64,000 nt of DNA, taken from the NCBI GenBank assembly GCA_940671915.1, contig CALNVZ010003433.1:21497325-21561324 (forward strand), read 5' to 3'. Of this stretch, positions 25,690-38,500 are shown one piece after another. A program made the position numbers and the translations under genes. Within the stretch, counting starts at the first letter, position 1. The number at the start of each line of letters is the position of its first letter. The notes beneath the pieces were generated by a model. It was given only the letters and a program-made list of their open reading frames with translations. It was not told the origin of the DNA and ran no database searches. This stretch comes from Paracentrotus lividus. Taxonomy: Eukaryota > Echinodermata > Echinoidea > Camarodonta > Echinidae.

Positions 25690-27399
25690 AGTGACTGTTT
25701 AATAGTTCAGATTTTCGATGAATTCATTCCAGATATATTTCAGAAAAGACAAACAGAATTCATATTTGGTGGACAATGCGTGTTTTTAAGTGTTATTACA
25801 ATAATTCAAAACAGGCACATCAACTGTTGCACGTGTAGGTAAAATATACTAGTCTAGAACTAAGTTAAAATAGTTCATATGAAGGTGGAATACTTAGATG
25901 CACGATGATTAATGTTGTAGATATCTATCTGAGTTAATTTTATGGAGCATGGTCTGCACACTCAGCCCCAAGTTGCACTCGTTACATGAATCATATCAAA
26001 AACTTCTTCAACGTGAGCTGTACAAACGCGATCAGACAGTATTCCATCGATTATTTCTCACAAAGATCAAACTTGTAAATATCCATTTTCCAATGAATTC
26101 CAGTGCTAATGTCAGATCTATACGGTTTATAGACAGTCAGATTTCCACTTCCTATATATCCAATTTACTCACAGTCAGAAAAAAACAAGGTTCTCGAGTT
26201 TTTGGCAGTCACCTCTTGTAAACAGTTATGCCCAAATATCATTCGGAAACATTCACTGGCTAATTATACACATCCAGATGAGAGGAAAATACCAGTTGCT
26301 GTATAATACATGTGAAATACAAATCACTGCTTCTTATCACGCCATCATTATTGTCTACAAAGGCCCATCATACAATGGCGTCGACATGCATAAGCGAAAG
26401 GACTTTCTTAGGGTCCTTTCACAAAGATTCTATTATGTAACACACTCCCTCGCGCTCACTTTATTGCTTGAAAACATTGTAAACATTGAGCCGTGGTTAC
26501 GGGAATGTTTATGCATGGATGTACTACACCGGTTGTTGAATAAAACACTAACACATAACATTAGGGGGGAAATGTAATCATTCGTAGTATTAAAATTATT
26601 TTGTAGGAATGACAATAATACATACTGTAAAGAGTATGCCCCATCTCTCTCTCTACCTATTTTCTTTTCTTTCTTTTTTTTTTTCTCTCTCTCTCTCTCA
26701 CTCACTCTCTCTCTCTCTCTCTGTGTGTGCATTCTCTCCCTTTCCCTATATAGGTTTTTATTTCATTATCTCCCCTGTGTTGACACAATGCTTTGTCCCT
26801 GTTATGCACTATAATTTTACCCATACTGTACCTATTAAAAATATGTATCTATGATTTATACTTCCTACAGGTTGAACTTATGATGTGACACATATTGAAC
26901 GTTCACTGATATCGCATTTGTCATGGACCTATTCTCTCTGTTTCTATCTCTCTTTCTCTCTCTATCTCTTCATTATCTTTGATTTTACACAGAATGATTA
27001 TACATTAGAAACTTTTTGCTTCTGAGAAGTATTTCCTTTTTGATACAGAAAGCAATACTGTTACAACAATAACAAGATACATGTTAACAAAAATGAAAAT
27101 AATAATACTCGAATAACCCGGCACATGCCAATAACCCTGATAATGTAAAAGAGGAAATTTCGCGAAATGGAAACATATTTCGCGCACATCAAGAGACATG
27201 GGAGGGGCGCGAAAATAGAAACGCATGAGCATTTCACTTTATATCCAACACATCAAGTTGACAGGTGCACTATGCGAATTAAAAAAAAAAAATGCAAACA
27301 TGCTTCTTGATCCCTCAGTGCGAAAAAAAAAAAATTTGACTTCTACACCATATCTAGGGCACTTTCACAAATTATTCATAACGATTTTTTAAGTACATA
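25690..27399. other. Intergenic region, no supported gene
   Basis: No convincing exon is visible between the minus-strand sulfotransferase start and the fold-back element. Short CT-rich tracts lie near 26642-26735 and 26937-26970. The whole stretch reappears inverted and indel-rich at about 40.2-41.85 kb. Confidence 0.5.
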
Positions 27400-29144
27400 T
27401 AGGGTACATGCAGGTAATATGGGCCCCCTAAGTTCATTTACCTAATTTGCATAAAATTACGAAATGACACACAGTCTAATCTTTGTTTATATGAATCAAT
27501 ACCTACTACTCTAACTTTTATTGTGAAGAAAAACAATTATCACCGACCCCCCTGTCTGCAATATTCAAATGTTGACGTCATTACCAAAGTGCCCATATTA
27601 CCTGCATGTGCAGGTAATAGGGGCACATGTATTTAATGTATGTTTTAAAAACTACAATGACTCTACCATGTTTCGAATTTGCTTGAAATGTTGAAAATCA
27701 TTAACTTTAAGATATAATTTGAAATTATAAGACCCTTCAGTAAATCCTTTGACTATATATTTCATTGTTATGTATTTTGTATATTATTTCTTTTTTTAAT
27801 ATTATTAAAATATTATTTTCATTATACAAGTCAATATAGGCCTACAATAAGTTATTTATATTAACTATATACTGTGAATGTACCCCACAAAATCGTAGCA
27901 AAGAGATTGATGCATCATTCCAATACTAAGTACCAGAATCATTTCCGCCATTTTGGATGGCCCATATTACCTGCACTAATGTTGCTGTGTCAGGCAAGCA
28001 TTCAATGCCACATTGCACCCCTTCACTAAAACAAATTGACCTGTACACGCTAGTATGATCAAAATGAAACTATAAGCTTACTAAATATACAAAACAATTG
28101 AGGTTACCCCCTCAAACACTCTTTCACCATCACATTCTGTGAAATATCAAATTTTACATCAGGGTAAAAAATTGCCGTAAGTTTTACCTACCTTTTTGGT
28201 TTTCAGCAATTTTCTCAGAGAAATTTCGGCATCAGATGCCCTCACAACGATATATTTTCGTATACAGTTCATATGAACAACATTATGGTGCTCACACCGG
28301 TCATCGGTCACCGGTCGACGGTCACGACATGATTTGCTTCAGGTGGCCCATATCAAGGAGGTACGAGAGAAGGAGTTTCAACTGGCAACTAATTTATTCA
28401 AACAGCTGTCACTTTCTTAAGACGCACAAAAGAATATACAGGTTCAATGCTGCCTTTGATGTCTGATCCTCAAAGCCGGCAGATTCGTGGCGATAACAGA
28501 GTAGCGAATTTTGTATAAAATAGAATATTGCTTATATTTCACTTTTCATTTGACTGAACAGTGCCAAAATTGAGCACATGATAAAATATGAATATATTGA
28601 CGATATAATATCTAGACATTTGGGTAAATTCAATGACAGCACCTTAAATTTGTGAAAAGGGTTAAAAAATGATCATCCTAAAATCCCCTTTTTAACAATC
28701 TTCCGATTATTTACGGCAGACGAAAATTGAATATGTGCTAGTTGGAATATTGGAAATTATGATGCTATATGTCAGATCAGTGCCCACAAGTGCCCAGTCG
28801 AGTAATTTTGATTTATATGTGGGAAAATATTATGAAATTTCTTTTCGCTTGCCTCGCAAAGTACACGCATTGTGTATTGCTCACAACTTTCAGACAAGTG
28901 GTAGCGAAAAGTATTTTTTATTACAAAAGAATATCTGCTTTTGAAAGTGACCCTCTGAGTGCAGCCAAGTATAAGAATCTTTTGTCTACCAATCTGCAAG
29001 GGAGATCTAGTTAAGCACATGCCCGACATATTTTCTCCTCACGGCTTTTAAGCTAGATCAAACGATTCCCGCTTGCAAGATCTCCAGGGCTTGTACCTCC
29101 TTGCCCATATTACCTGCTGGCCCATATTACCTGCATGTACCCTA
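27400..29144. mobile_element. Fold-back transposon with GGTAATATGGGC repeats
   Basis: The ends are inverted repeats: TAGGGTACATGCAGGTAATA at 27400 and its reverse complement ending at 29144, each bordered by TA. The core CAGGTAATATGGGC (or its complement GCCCATATTACCTG) recurs inside near 27590-27625, 27957-27978 and twice in 29103-29135. No transposase frame is visible. It lies just downstream of the GST stop. Internal open frames are short and unrecognised. Confidence 0.7.
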
Positions 29145-29372
29145 TATACATGAAGGAAAATGTCAGAAAATAATATAAAATGACGTCACATACGAAAGAA
29201 AAATAGAAATTATTGCTTCCTTTTTGAGAATCTGTGACGGGTCGATAGCGAATGGATTAAGTGACACCTATTAAGGATAAGTGACGGATTAAGACTGAAT
29301 GGATTAACTGATTCCCTACAGAATCAATAATAATAATGACGGATCGAGATGAACGGATTATCTGCATCCCCT

Positions 29373-29549
29373 TTAAGAATCAGTGACGGGCCGAGACTGG
29401 AGGTACGACTTGAGTGGGCTTTCATCTCGTGTGTAATTGAAGAAGGCATTGAGATGAGGATATTTCTCTAAGAAGTCGGGCTGTATCTTATACTTGCTGT
29501 TTGTCATGACATCAAGCATGTTAAAGACATGTAGATCAGCCAGTGAGAT
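29373..29549 (-). CDS. GST exon 5 (terminal)
   Basis: Encodes the C-terminal 58 residues, starting with ISLADLHVFNML, where SLAD is the conserved N-capping box of cytosolic GSTs. It ends at TAA (complement of 29373-29375). Confidence 0.88.
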   Translation of the reverse strand: MSLADLHVFNMLDVMTNSKYKIQPDFLEKYPHLNAFFNYTRDESPLKSYLQSRPVTDS

Positions 29550-32500
29550 CTGTGATGCAGAGCACGTAAAGTGAAAAGCAATGGTTGACTTCGTGAAATT
29601 AAGATACATAAAAATTTAATCATGGACCAAATAACCATGAATGTTTAGGGCTCATATGAATAATGTCTGCTTAAATTACCATTTCTTTAAAGAGACTGCA
29701 AGCTGAAATAAAGGCAAGAATTAATAACTAATGAATATAAAGTCGACCCCATTCTATCAAAACACTTCCGAAAGAGTCACATTTCCTTAGGCATATCTTA
29801 CCATGAATCAATAACCTGTACTTCATAACAGTAGAGCCTGTCACTGGCCATTGCGAGTGGGTTTCATTGAAATACATACTCGCTCAAAAAAAATATTTGA
29901 TTAAAGTCAGAAAACTGATAAATAAGGTGAAATTGACACTACGAGTTCAAAAACACACTTTTTTTCTTTCATTCCTTACCTTATTTCCAACGAAGTTCTT
30001 TCCCCCTGCTTCCTTGATGAGTTGATCAAGGTAAGCCAAATAGGGCACAGACGTCGTTTCCACAAACGCCTTCATCATCTCGGCCTGGAAAAAAAATCGT
30101 CAAAGGACAGTATGAATGCGTATTGTACTTCATACAGCTCGGGCATGTCGGGGATAAATATAGGCCAAGCTCTTCTTTGTAAGGGTATCTTCTCTCTTGT
30201 CGTTGCAGGCAATTCTTGTACCGATAATTTAAAGAGTTATCTCTTTTTGACAAGCATTGTGTTCCTTCATCCTGTCTTTGATTTCATTCCACGGAAATAA
30301 AACACAGAAACCCTTATGAAAAAGAGTTTGGTCTAACAATTATTTGTTCAAGCTGCAGATCACAAATTAATGGCATTACTAGCGTGATTAATTGACGAAG
30401 CCTATTTAAAGAACGCTCAAAATTAAATTGCCCGAAACAAAGGTGAAACGGAAAATCTTTGTTTCCAATTGACAAAATTAATGATTGATCATGTTGATCG
30501 TGGGCAAGGCAGTCACAAAGCAGCGCCGGATCGACGTTGCTTTATCACTTTATTGTTGAACGCCAAACAGGGTAGCAGCAACTCCTATCTTTTAACGTAT
30601 TTTGGTATGACACGGCAGGGTAGCGAACCCACGACCTCCGATTATGAGGCGGACGCTCTATCCAATGGGCCAACACATTGGTGTCAACAGTTAACAGGTA
30701 TCTCACTTCGCGGAGACGTTTCCGCGACTCGGATACTCGGAGACGTCTCCTGTAATTCTTTCTGCAGCGGAGACGTTACCGCGACTCGTGAGCCATCGCG
30801 GAGACTCATGAGACGTCGCGGGGACTCAGGAATCTTCTTTGAGACGTCTCCGAGATGTCTCCGCGATTAGTATCACATTCGTCTCAAACACATCCCAAAA
30901 AAGTTTCAAATCCGTCTCATAGCAAGTAATGGTGGTATCTCACTTGCCATGACACGTGTTGAGAATAGGACGGTTTTGAAACTGTTTTGAGACGAATTTG
31001 AGAGCGTTCGAAACTAGTTGCGTCTCAGAGACGTCTCATGAGTTTCCGCGACTTCTCATGAGGTGCTACAAATAAGAACAATAATGTTTATATCTATGAA
31101 ATTGTTTCCGTCGCGGAGACGAAAAACAAAATAAATAAAATCGGAGACGCCTCCAATTATTGTCCGAGACTCAAAGACGTCTCGGCGAAGTGAGATACCA
31201 CCATGAGATGCCATCATTAGTTTATAAGTTTATTTTCTATTAAGTATAAGGATGGATAGACTCCCTGGATACACATTCGATTTTGAATGGGTGTGAACTA
31301 CCCTGTCTTGTCCATAATAACAACCAGGTTTCGGTTGGACATACTGAAATAATAAGGCTTCTACATCCTAAGTCATGCGATACTACCACTTAAAGGACTT
31401 GTCCCACAGGCGGCGATCGTTGTGGCGCAACCTGATAATTTCATAATTATAAGGAGTTAATCTTTAAAAAGGCGATTATAAACCTACATGCGACTCTATC
31501 TAAGCTAGGCTACAACAACAACTGCTTACACACCACAACAGCAAGATCGCAGTTGTCGCAGCAACGATCGCCTCAGTGGGACAGCCCCTTAAAGGGCCTT
31601 CCCACAAGGCGATTCGTTGTGGCGACAAACCTATGCATGTTAGAACCTGCCAGAATCGTGTTCAGAATCGTAGGTGACAGAAGATCACATGCGTATCTAC
31701 ACTCCGTCTACGATAGGTACGACAACGACTTGCTTCCACGCAAACAATAGGCTAACCAATAGGTGGTATCGATAATACAATAGCCTCGACCTCCAGCATT
31801 CTCGCGGCTCGACTTCTTTGTCGCAGCTTTAAAATCAGCAAAATATGAACTTGCGCACTGTGGCGATCCTTGCGACTGACACAGGCGATCGAGTGTTTTC
31901 TACTGATGGCGGCCTGTCGCTTTAGGTTCGTGCTAGTCCTCTCAGTCGCGCATCATAATTTGGGTCGTGAAAGAATTTGAAAATTTCAAAATCAGCGGCG
32001 ACTGTACAGTATCTGAATGGGAGGACGATTCCTGATTTTGGTGAATGTTGGTGGCGACAAAGCGCCGTAGCGGCTTAAATTTCACTGGCTGTTAGGTTCA
32101 GTTGATGCGTGCAACGTACGCATGGAGCCGACAACCTACAACTGGCCGCCGTTCCGCTGTGCTAAACAAGTTCTATCTGGCGAACATCTACAATAGCACC
32201 TTGTCGCGACAAAGATGAAGACAAGCTACGGTCATTGACGTCAACCAAACTGACGCTAGCTATTGTTTAACTTGTTGAGAAACCGGGCGAACAAAATTTT
32301 GCTACGTATTTGTTGGCGACAGACGCGATAATTCACGATTTTATAGGCGATTGGACCTGCGCATGGTGGCGATGGGTACTAAAAGGTAGTTCGTAGGTTG
32401 TCGCCACAACGATCGCCTTCTGTGGGACAGGCCCTTTAGGCAATGATTATGAAGGGAAAGAGATATAAAGTAGAATTATCTCTTGCCAAAGGTTGGTTGG

Positions 32501-35500
32501 TTGGTTGGTGGGTTGGTTGGTGGTTGAGCTTTGGATAGCTCTCCAGAAATCTGTCCCGAAGATTGATCCCAAAGATTATTTGCGTCACAAATAAAGTGAC
32601 TCGACCGCTGACCTTTCAATCAACAGTCCGCCGGGTGATGAGAATCCGTAAGAATCCACACCCGTTCTCCTTACCTTCTTCTCCTCATCTTTGCCTCCAT
32701 AAAGTGGTAACATCTTCACTTCGACATCGCTCATGGTCCCGATCACCACGTCGATTCGAGCTCCTTCTAAATTATTTGCTCCGAAGAAATCTGACAAATA
32801 AACAATTAAATACGAATTGATAGAAAAAAGGACAAAAGGATAAAACAAAGAAATACATGTTAAGAAATAATTGAGAGAGGAGAAGATGAAAGAATGATAA
32901 GTTCAAGTTCGAGTTCAAGTTCAATATAATTTATATAAACCAATTAAACAATCATACAAAGAGTATTTTGAAATCATACGTGTATGAATGGTTCATTTAT
33001 AATACGAAGAAAATGCTAGTGATTATTAATCTACAAATTACTTTTAAATTTTCCTGAACTTGTCGCAATTGGCCTTTTAACATTATTTGCAGTATTTTAA
33101 AAAGATTTTTTTATTTTTTTTTTAAAATAAAGAATAAGTGTGTAGTATATTGAACAACTTGACTATAATATTGCATGCATTACATATTTGTATGGTTTCT
33201 CTCCATCTTCTGACTTTCTCTTTCTAAGCANNNNNNNNNNNNNNNNNNNNNNNNNCAGCGCCAGAGGACATTGCTCTATCCCCCCTTGTTGATACGCCAA
33301 ACAGGGAAGGCAGCAACTACCATTTTAACGTCTTTGGTATGACGCGGCCGGGGCTCGAACCCAATGACTCCCGATTATGAAGCGAACGCTACCACTGAGC
33401 CAACAATCGTTTGATGACAGCTGCTGTCTTGAATTGAAATTATCAGGTGCATGGTTCCTTCCCAACACCGTAACAAGGCTTGGCCCTTTTTCTGCTTACT
33501 GTTATTCTGGAACGTAGGGGTGACTTTAATTCACGCTCTCTCTTTAGAAGCCTGTTCACTGGAGAATTCACGTAACGTTCTTTGCTGCATCCTCGCATGA
33601 TGTTGGCGATCTCGACAGCCTTTTGAGAGTTAGCTCCTTCTCTGTAACAGCCCCTTGATGCGGCTCGTCATGGACGACCACAAACTAAGCGATCACGGAG
33701 CATGTTGTCGAGTGTTGCCCCGTAGTTGCAGAACTCAGCTAGCGATCTTATGAGACGCCATATCTGCGATTGTTCGCTTTTCCATTCGGAATCGATCGTT
33801 AAACTTTGCACCTCTCACAATTTACGCTGGGCAATGGGACTATGATTCCAGTCATCTTATCCCCATTGTTTGTAAGTTTGCTGCCAGCTTTCTGGAGACA
33901 TTACAGTTCCGCAAAGTTTGTAGCGAAGACGGCCCATCACAGTTAGCAGCGTAGCCTGCTTCTTTCCCTCGTTAAGAATGTATTTGCCTTTAAAGTAGAG
34001 ATCCATCTTTCAATGTATTGAGCCCATTCTTCCCTTCCCTCATGAATCGTCAATCTTTCCCAATGAAGCCATGTGGTTAAAAATGTTCAAATCCTCGTCC
34101 GCCAATTTTATGTATCGAGTAGTACATAATAATAAGTAGACTAGAACAGAGGAGCAGGCGACTTGTCTAGTTGATGTCTAAAAACCAGTGTTTATTTCCA
34201 GCAAAACCAATCTTTATAACCAGCATGACCAGTACAATGTATGACTCATGGTCAAATACAATGAATAAGTAAGAGTAGTGGAACTGTCCCGAACCCGGTT
34301 GTATGATGAGTAGTGTTTAACTACTAAGAAATTAGGCATGATAAGAAGAGAATTGCTTAAGAAAGAGAAAGTCAGAAGATTGGAGAGGAAACCATACAAA
34401 TATGTATGGCATGCAATATTATAGTCAAGTGTTCAATTTACTACACACTTATTCTTTATTTTAAAAAAAAAAAAAAAATCTTTTTAAAATACTGCAAATA
34501 ATGTTAAAAGGCCATTGCGACAAGTTCAGGAAAATTTAAAATAAATTTGTAGATTAATAATCACTTAGCATTTTCTTCGTATTATAAATGAATCCATTCA
34601 TACACGTATGTTTCAAAATACTCTTTGTATGATTGTTTAAATTGGTTTATATAAATAATAATTGACTTGAACTCGAACTTGAACCTTATCATTTTCAATC
34701 TTCTCCTCTCTCAACTATTTCTTAACATGTAATTTTCTTGTTTTATCCTTTTGTCCTTTTTCTTATCAATTCGTAATTTAATTTTATTTGTCACGATTTC
34801 TCGGAGCAAATATAGAAGGAAGCTCGATTCGACGTGGTGATCGGGACCATGAGCGATGTCGAAGTGAAGATGTTACCACATTTAATGAGCAAAGATTGAG
34901 GAGAAGAAGTGAAGGAAACCGGTGTGGATTCTTTACGGATTCTCATCACCGCGGACGACTGTTGATTGAAAGGTCAGCGGTCGAGTCAACTTATTTTGTG
35001 ACGCAAATAATCTTTGGGATCAATCTCGGGCACATTCTTGGAGAGCTATCCAAAGCTCAACCACCAACCACCCACCAACACCAACCAACCTTTGCAAGAG
35101 ATAAGTTCTACTGTTAATATCTCTTTTTCCTTCATATCATTGCCTAACAGGGCTGTCCCACAGAAGGCGATCTTGTGCGACAACCTACAACTATCCTTTT
35201 AGTACCGCATGCGCCACCATGCCGCAGGTCCAATCGCTATAAAATCGTGAATTATCGCGTCTGCCGCCAACAAATACCGTAGCAAAATTGTCGCCCTGGT
35301 TTCTCAACATAGTTAAACAATAGCTTAGCGTCATTTGTTGACGTCATGACCGTAAGCTTGTCTTCATCTTTGTCGCGACAAGGTGCTATGTGTAGATGTT
35401 GCCAGATAGAACTTGTTTTAGCATCAGCGGAACGGCGGCCAGTTGTAGGTTGTCGGCCTCCATGCGTACGTTGCACAGCATCAACTGAACTAACAGCCCA

Positions 35501-38500
35501 GGTGAAAGTTTAGCCGCTACGTGCCTTTGTCGCCACCAAATTCACCAACAATCAGGATCGTCCTCCCATTCAGATACTTACAGCTCGCCGCTGATTTTTA
35601 AATTTCAAATCTTCACGACCCAAATTATGATGCGCGACTGAAGAGGATTCTAGCACGAACCTAAAGGACGACAGGCCGCCATCAAGTAGAAAAACTCGAC
35701 GCCTTGTTGTCAGTCCGCTAAGATCGCCACCTAGTGGCGCAAGTTTCATAATTTGGCTGATTTTAAAGCTGCGACAAAAAGACGTCGAGCCGCGAGAATG
35801 CTGGAGGTCGAGGCTATTGTATTATCGATACCACTATTGTTAGCCTATCGTTGCGTGGCAAGCAAGTCTTGTCGTAGCCTATCGTAGACGGAGTGTCAGA
35901 TACGCATGTGATCTTCTTCACCTACGAATTCTGACACGAATTCGGCAGGCTTCGAACAGCATAGGTTTGTCGCCAACAAGATCGCCTCTGTGGGACAGGC
36001 CCTTTAAGGGCGTCCCACTGGAAGGCGATCGTTGCGCGACAACTGGCGATCTTGCTGTTGTGAGTGTGGTAAGCAGTTGTTGTTGTAAGCCCTAGCTTTA
36101 AGATAGAGTCGCATGTAGGTTATAATCGCCTTTTAAAAGATTAACTCCTTTAAATTATGAATTATCAGTTGCGCCAACAAGATCGCCGCCTGTGGAACAA
36201 TGTCCTTTAAGTGTAGTATCGCAATGACTACGGATGTAGAAGCCTTATTATTTCCATATGTCCAACCGAAACCTTGGTTGTTTTATTATGGACAAACACG
36301 GGTGTCACGCCATCAAATCGAATGTGTATCCCAGGGAGTCTATCCATCCTATACTTTAATAGAAAATAAACTTATAAACTAAGTATGGCATCTCATGGGC
36401 GTATCTTCACTTCGCGAGACGTCTTGAGTCTCGGGACAATAATTGGAGGCGTCTCCGATTTTATTATTTTGTTTTCGTCTCCGCGACGAAAACATTTCAT
36501 AGATATATAACATTATTGTTCTTATTGTACAGCCTCATGAAGAGCGCGAAACTCATGAGACGTCTCTGAGACGCAACTATTTCGAAACGCTCTCAAATTC
36601 GTCTCAAAAACAGTTTCAAACCCGTCCTATCCTCAACACGTGTCATGGCAAGTGAGATACCCATTACTTTGCTATAACGAATTTTGAGAACTTTTTTGGA
36701 TGTGTTTGAGACAATGTGGAACTACGTGAATCGCGGAGACATCTCGGAGAGTCTCAAAGAAAGATTCCTGAGTCCCCCGCGACGTCTCATGAGTGCCCGC
36801 GATGGCTACGAGTCGCGTAACGCTCCCTGGCAGAAAGAATTTACAGGAGAGTCTCCGAGTATCCGAGTCGCGGAAACGTCTCCGCGAAGTGAGATACCTG
36901 TTAACTGTTGAAGACCAATGTTTGGCCCATTGGATAGAGCGTCCGCCTCATAAATCGCGGAGGTCGTGGTTCGCTACCCCTGCCGTGTCACTACCAAAAT
37001 ACGTTAAAAGATAGGAGCTTCTGCTACTCTGTTGCGTTCAATACCAATAAATGATAAAGCAACTCGACCGGCGGTGCTTTGTGACTTGCCTTGCCACGAT
37101 CACATATCAATCAATTAATTTTGTCATTGGAAACAAAGATTTTCCGTTTCACCTTTGTTTCGGCAAATTTTTATTTTGAGCGTTCTTTAAATAGGCTTCG
37201 TCAATTAATCACGCTAGTAATGACCTATTATTGTGATCTGCAGTGAACAATAATCTTGTAGACCAAACTATTTTCATAAGGTTTTCTGTTGTTTTAATTT
37301 CCGGTGGAATGAAATCAAAGAAGATGAAGGAACACACTGCTGTCAAAAAGAGATACCTCTTTAAATTACCTACAGAGATTGCCTGCACGACAGAGAGAAG
37401 ATACCCTTACAAAAAGAGCTGGCCTATATTTATCCGCCGACATGCCCGAAGCTTAATGAAGAATCCATTCATACTGCCTTTAGACGATTTTTTTTCCAGT
37501 CCGAGAGTAGAAGCGTTTGTGGAAACGCGTCGTGCCTATTTGGCTTACCTTGACAACTCATCAAGGAGGCAGGGGAACAAGAACTTCGTTTGAAATAGGT
37601 AAGAATGAAAGAAAAAAAGTGTGTTTTTGAACTCGTAAGTGGTCAATTTCACCTTTATTTATCAGTTTTCTTGACTTTAATCAAATATTTTTTGAGCGAG
37701 TATATTCAATGAAACCCACTCGCAAGGCCAGTGACAGCTCTACTGTTATGAAGTACAGGTTATTGATTCATGGTAAGGATATATGCCTAAGGAAATGTGG
37801 ACTCTTTCGGAAGTGTTTTGATAGAAATGGGGTCGACTTTATATTCATTAGTTATAATATTCTTGCCTTATTTCAGCTTGCAGTCTCTTAAAGAAATGGT
37901 AATTTTAAGCAGAATATTCATATGAGCCCTAAAACATTCCATGGGTTAGTTTGGTCCATGATTAAATTTTATGTATATCTTAAATTTCACGAAGTCAACC
38001 ATTGCTTTCACTTTACGCTCTGCTCTGCATCAACAGATCTCACTGGCTGATCTACATTCTTTACATGCTTGTATGTCATGAAAACAGCAAGTTAAGATAC
38101 AGCCGCGACTCTTAGAGAATATATCCTCATCTTCAATGCGCCTTCTCTTCAATAACACGAGATAAAGCCCACTCAAGTCGTTACCTCCAGTCTCGGCCCG
38201 TCACTGACTTCTTAAAGGGGATGCCAGATAATTATCCGTTCAATGCCGATCCGCATTAATTATTATTGTTCTGTAGGAATCAGTTAATCCATTCAGCTTA
38301 ACCGCACTATATCCTTAAATAGGATGTCACTTATCCATTCACTATCGACCCGTCACAGATTCTCAAAAGGAAGGCAATAATTTCTATTTTTTCCGTATGT
38401 GACGTCATTTTATATTATTTCTTCGACATTCCTTCATGTTATATAGGGTACATGCAGGTAATATGGGCCAGCAGGAATAATGGGCACAGAGGTTACAACC

